This document shows, piece after piece, positions 62,409-64,000 of a stretch of DNA of 64,000 nt. Positions within the stretch are counted from its first letter, which is position 1, and each line of letters opens with the position of its first letter. Where the stretch lies: contig JACBWW010000004.1 of assembly GCA_020086605.1 (NCBI GenBank), positions 20,471,624 through 20,535,623 on the forward strand, written 5' to 3'. The stretch is from Lanius collurio. Lineage: Eukaryota > Chordata > Aves > Passeriformes > Laniidae. Under the pieces are notes generated by a model. It made no database searches. It worked only from the letters and a program-made list of their open reading frames with translations, and was not told the origin of the DNA. The position numbers were made by a program, and so were the translations under genes.

Positions 62409-64000
62409 GTATGACTGAATTTGGAATAGCTGAAGATTGTAGTTTACAGCGTCTCCAGATTGATTAGATTCCCTAATGCAGAGGCAAACCTAGATCTGAT
62501 TGGAATGCTTGAGGCTGTGAGTCACTGCAGTGTGTAATACATATTTCCCAGTGGCATTGTTAATAGGATCATCTGCATCTGCATTTTCAACCTCCAGAAA
62601 AGCTTTACAGGCTGTGCTCAGTCTACAATGGAGTATTTCAAAGTGCTGGCATTACTGAGTGGAGAGTACTGAGCATACCTGACTTTTCTGTTAAATATTC
62701 AAGATGAGCTCACTTAGAGCAAACAGGAGTTGCTTAAAAGTTTTGAGTAATGAAAAAACTAAATTATTGGCTGCAAAAGGTAGAAAAGACATTGGCTTGT
62801 TACTTCCTGGGGCATTCTTTTGATTTTAACTACAGCAATATACTATATGTACTATAATATACTATATATATATCATGTTTAATGAGCATCTTTCATGGTG
62901 ATACTGGAAACCTGTAGAAAGTAACAAGAATTTGCTTCTCAAATAACTTAGGTTTCACACAAAAATATAGTGTAGCTGTACATAGCAGAAGATCAGCTAG
63001 AGTTACACGTTTATGTGCGCTTTATTTGGATTAATTTTGGCAGGGGGTAGTGAAAGGAGGCAAATCACGGATGAGAGTTTGAGATACACAAGGAAATGTA
63101 ACAAGTGCAAGGAGGGCAAGTGGAAATAAAGGAGAGTGTTAAATGAATTCAAGTGAAAGCCCTGGGAAGAATATGAGAGCTGAATATATCTGCAAGGAGA
63201 GCTGTATGGCCAGTGACAACTCTTAGCTGTGTAGAAACGGAGAGGAAGCTGAAGAAAAGGAAAAAGACCATTGCTGAAAGGAGGGCAAGCTGTGAAAACA
63301 GTGCTGCCGTGTTTCTACTGGAAAGAAAAAGGGAGAGGTGGAAAAGCAGTGTCATCATTACAGTGACACTCTGCTGCTCTACTCTGCCCACTCTGCTCTG
63401 CCAGTGCAGCCTCACCCTGAGTACTGTGTGAGTTTTTGGGCGCTGCAATATAAGAAAGAAATTAAGCTATTAGAGAGTGTCCAAAGGAGGGGAAAATGGA
63501 TGGGGAAGGACCTGGAGGGGAAGCTGTATAAGGAGTGGCTGAGGTCACTTGGTCTGTTCAGCCTGGAGGAAACTGAGGGGACACCTCATCACAGTCAGCA
63601 GTTTCCTCGTGGGGGGAAAAAGGAGGGGCAGACACTGATTTTTTTTCTGTGTGGTGACCAGTGACAGGGCCCAAGGGAATGGCCTGAAGCTGTGTCTCAG
63701 GTGAGGTTTAGGTTGGATATTAGAAGAAGGTTCCTCACCCAGAGTGTGTTTAGGCACTGGAACAGGCTCCCAAGGGCAGTGGTCACAGCACCAAGCCTGA
63801 CAGAGTTCAAGAGGCATTTGGACAATGCTCTCAGGCACAGGCTGATTCTTTACATGGATGATGCAGGGCCAGGAGTTGGACTTGATCGTTGTGGTTTCCT
63901 TCCAACTCAGATTAACTTGTGATTCTGTGAATTGACAAGAATATAAATAAAGATAAGTTTTGAAGATATTCCCTTCTCTGGAAATTTATGAAATACCTTA
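62409..64000 (+). other. BAZ1A: BAZ1A intron 9, cut by the window edge
   Basis: The intron starts with donor gtatga and has no acceptor within the window. It contains a TA-rich stretch at about 62,838-62,875 and a CR1 3' end at 63,402-63,936. Confidence 0.8.
63402..63936 (+). mobile_element. CR1 LINE 3' end
   Basis: Frames at 63338-63664 and 63692-63922 read CVSFWALQYKKEIKLLESVQ, RSLGLFSLEETEG, then RFRLDIRRRFLTQSVFRHWN and RLPRAVVTAPSLTEFKRHLD. This is the end of the CR1 ORF2 protein, interrupted by a frameshift between the two parts. The tail ends with ttccttccaactcag and a single worn terminal repeat unit (gattctgtga). It is 5'-truncated and inactive. It is better preserved than most CR1 pieces in the window, so it is probably younger. 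Confidence 0.92.

Larger units (their letters stand above)
28182..64000 (+). other. BAZ1A: BAZ1A gene, 5' part (coding exons 1-9 with introns); continues past the window
   Basis: BAZ1A (ACF1) is the large non-catalytic subunit of the nuclear ISWI remodelers ACF and CHRAC. With the SMARCA5 ATPase it spaces nucleosomes and helps replication through heterochromatin and DNA repair (family knowledge). The nine exons found here join without a frame break into 408 codons, starting MPLLHRKPFVRVKPPADLRP. The order seen is: WAC domain (about residues 22-128), acidic patch IVISDSDDSE (161-170), basic AT-hook-like RRRGRPPKR (274-282), then a Lys/Glu/Arg-rich helix (about 321-395) ending before DMECDDLK. 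The human protein is about 1,556 residues, so roughly a quarter is present; the DDT, PHD and bromodomain parts are missing because the window ends. All introns are GT-AG. The coding identity was recognised from remembered family sequence, not a database search. Confidence 0.97.

Noticed and set aside
1..64000. A novel gene system, CRISPR array or RNA operon
   Set aside because: No regularly spaced direct repeats, no tRNA- or rRNA-like folds and no gene cluster other than BAZ1A were found on either strand.

Overview
The window looks like nuclear DNA from a bird. It carries the first nine coding exons of a vertebrate chromatin gene, split by long introns with consensus splice sites. Its repeats are mostly CR1 LINE fragments with the usual avian-type 3' ends. 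No bacterial or viral gene organisation, rRNA, tRNA or CRISPR array was seen. The species cannot be told from the sequence alone.

Layout. Positions 1 to about 26,700 form a gene-free, AT-rich upstream region. It holds small decayed CR1 pieces, two very old palindromic repeats (9520-9619 and 9956-10041), a possible LTR remnant near 11,550-11,640, and one unexplained GC-rich island (19,235-19,625). A large CpG island (about 26,720-29,165) then marks the promoter of BAZ1A (ACF1). The gene runs on the + strand from its start codon at 28,182 and leaves the right edge of the window unfinished.

The nine coding exons are 28182-28294, 35174-35452, 48227-48370, 54784-54885, 56798-56885, 58653-58787, 59298-59397, 61360-61526 and 62313-62408. 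They join in frame to give residues 1-408. This part covers the WAC domain, an acidic serine-rich patch, an AT-hook-like basic motif and a long, highly charged helical stretch. The DDT, PHD finger and bromodomain regions known for this family must lie to the right of the window. BAZ1A is the large accessory subunit of the ISWI remodelers ACF and CHRAC.

The introns contain a 5'-end CR1 copy that lacks its 3' half (42,320-44,160), two ordinary CR1 3' ends (51,685-52,066 and 63,402-63,936) and an antisense LTR (about 55,165-55,862). They also contain an isolated CpG-rich patch (46,105-46,270) and a near-perfect 21-bp hairpin (53,253-53,300). I found no convincing new gene system. The best leads are the hairpin, the intronic CpG patch, the ancient palindromes and the GC-rich island at 19.2-19.6 kb.
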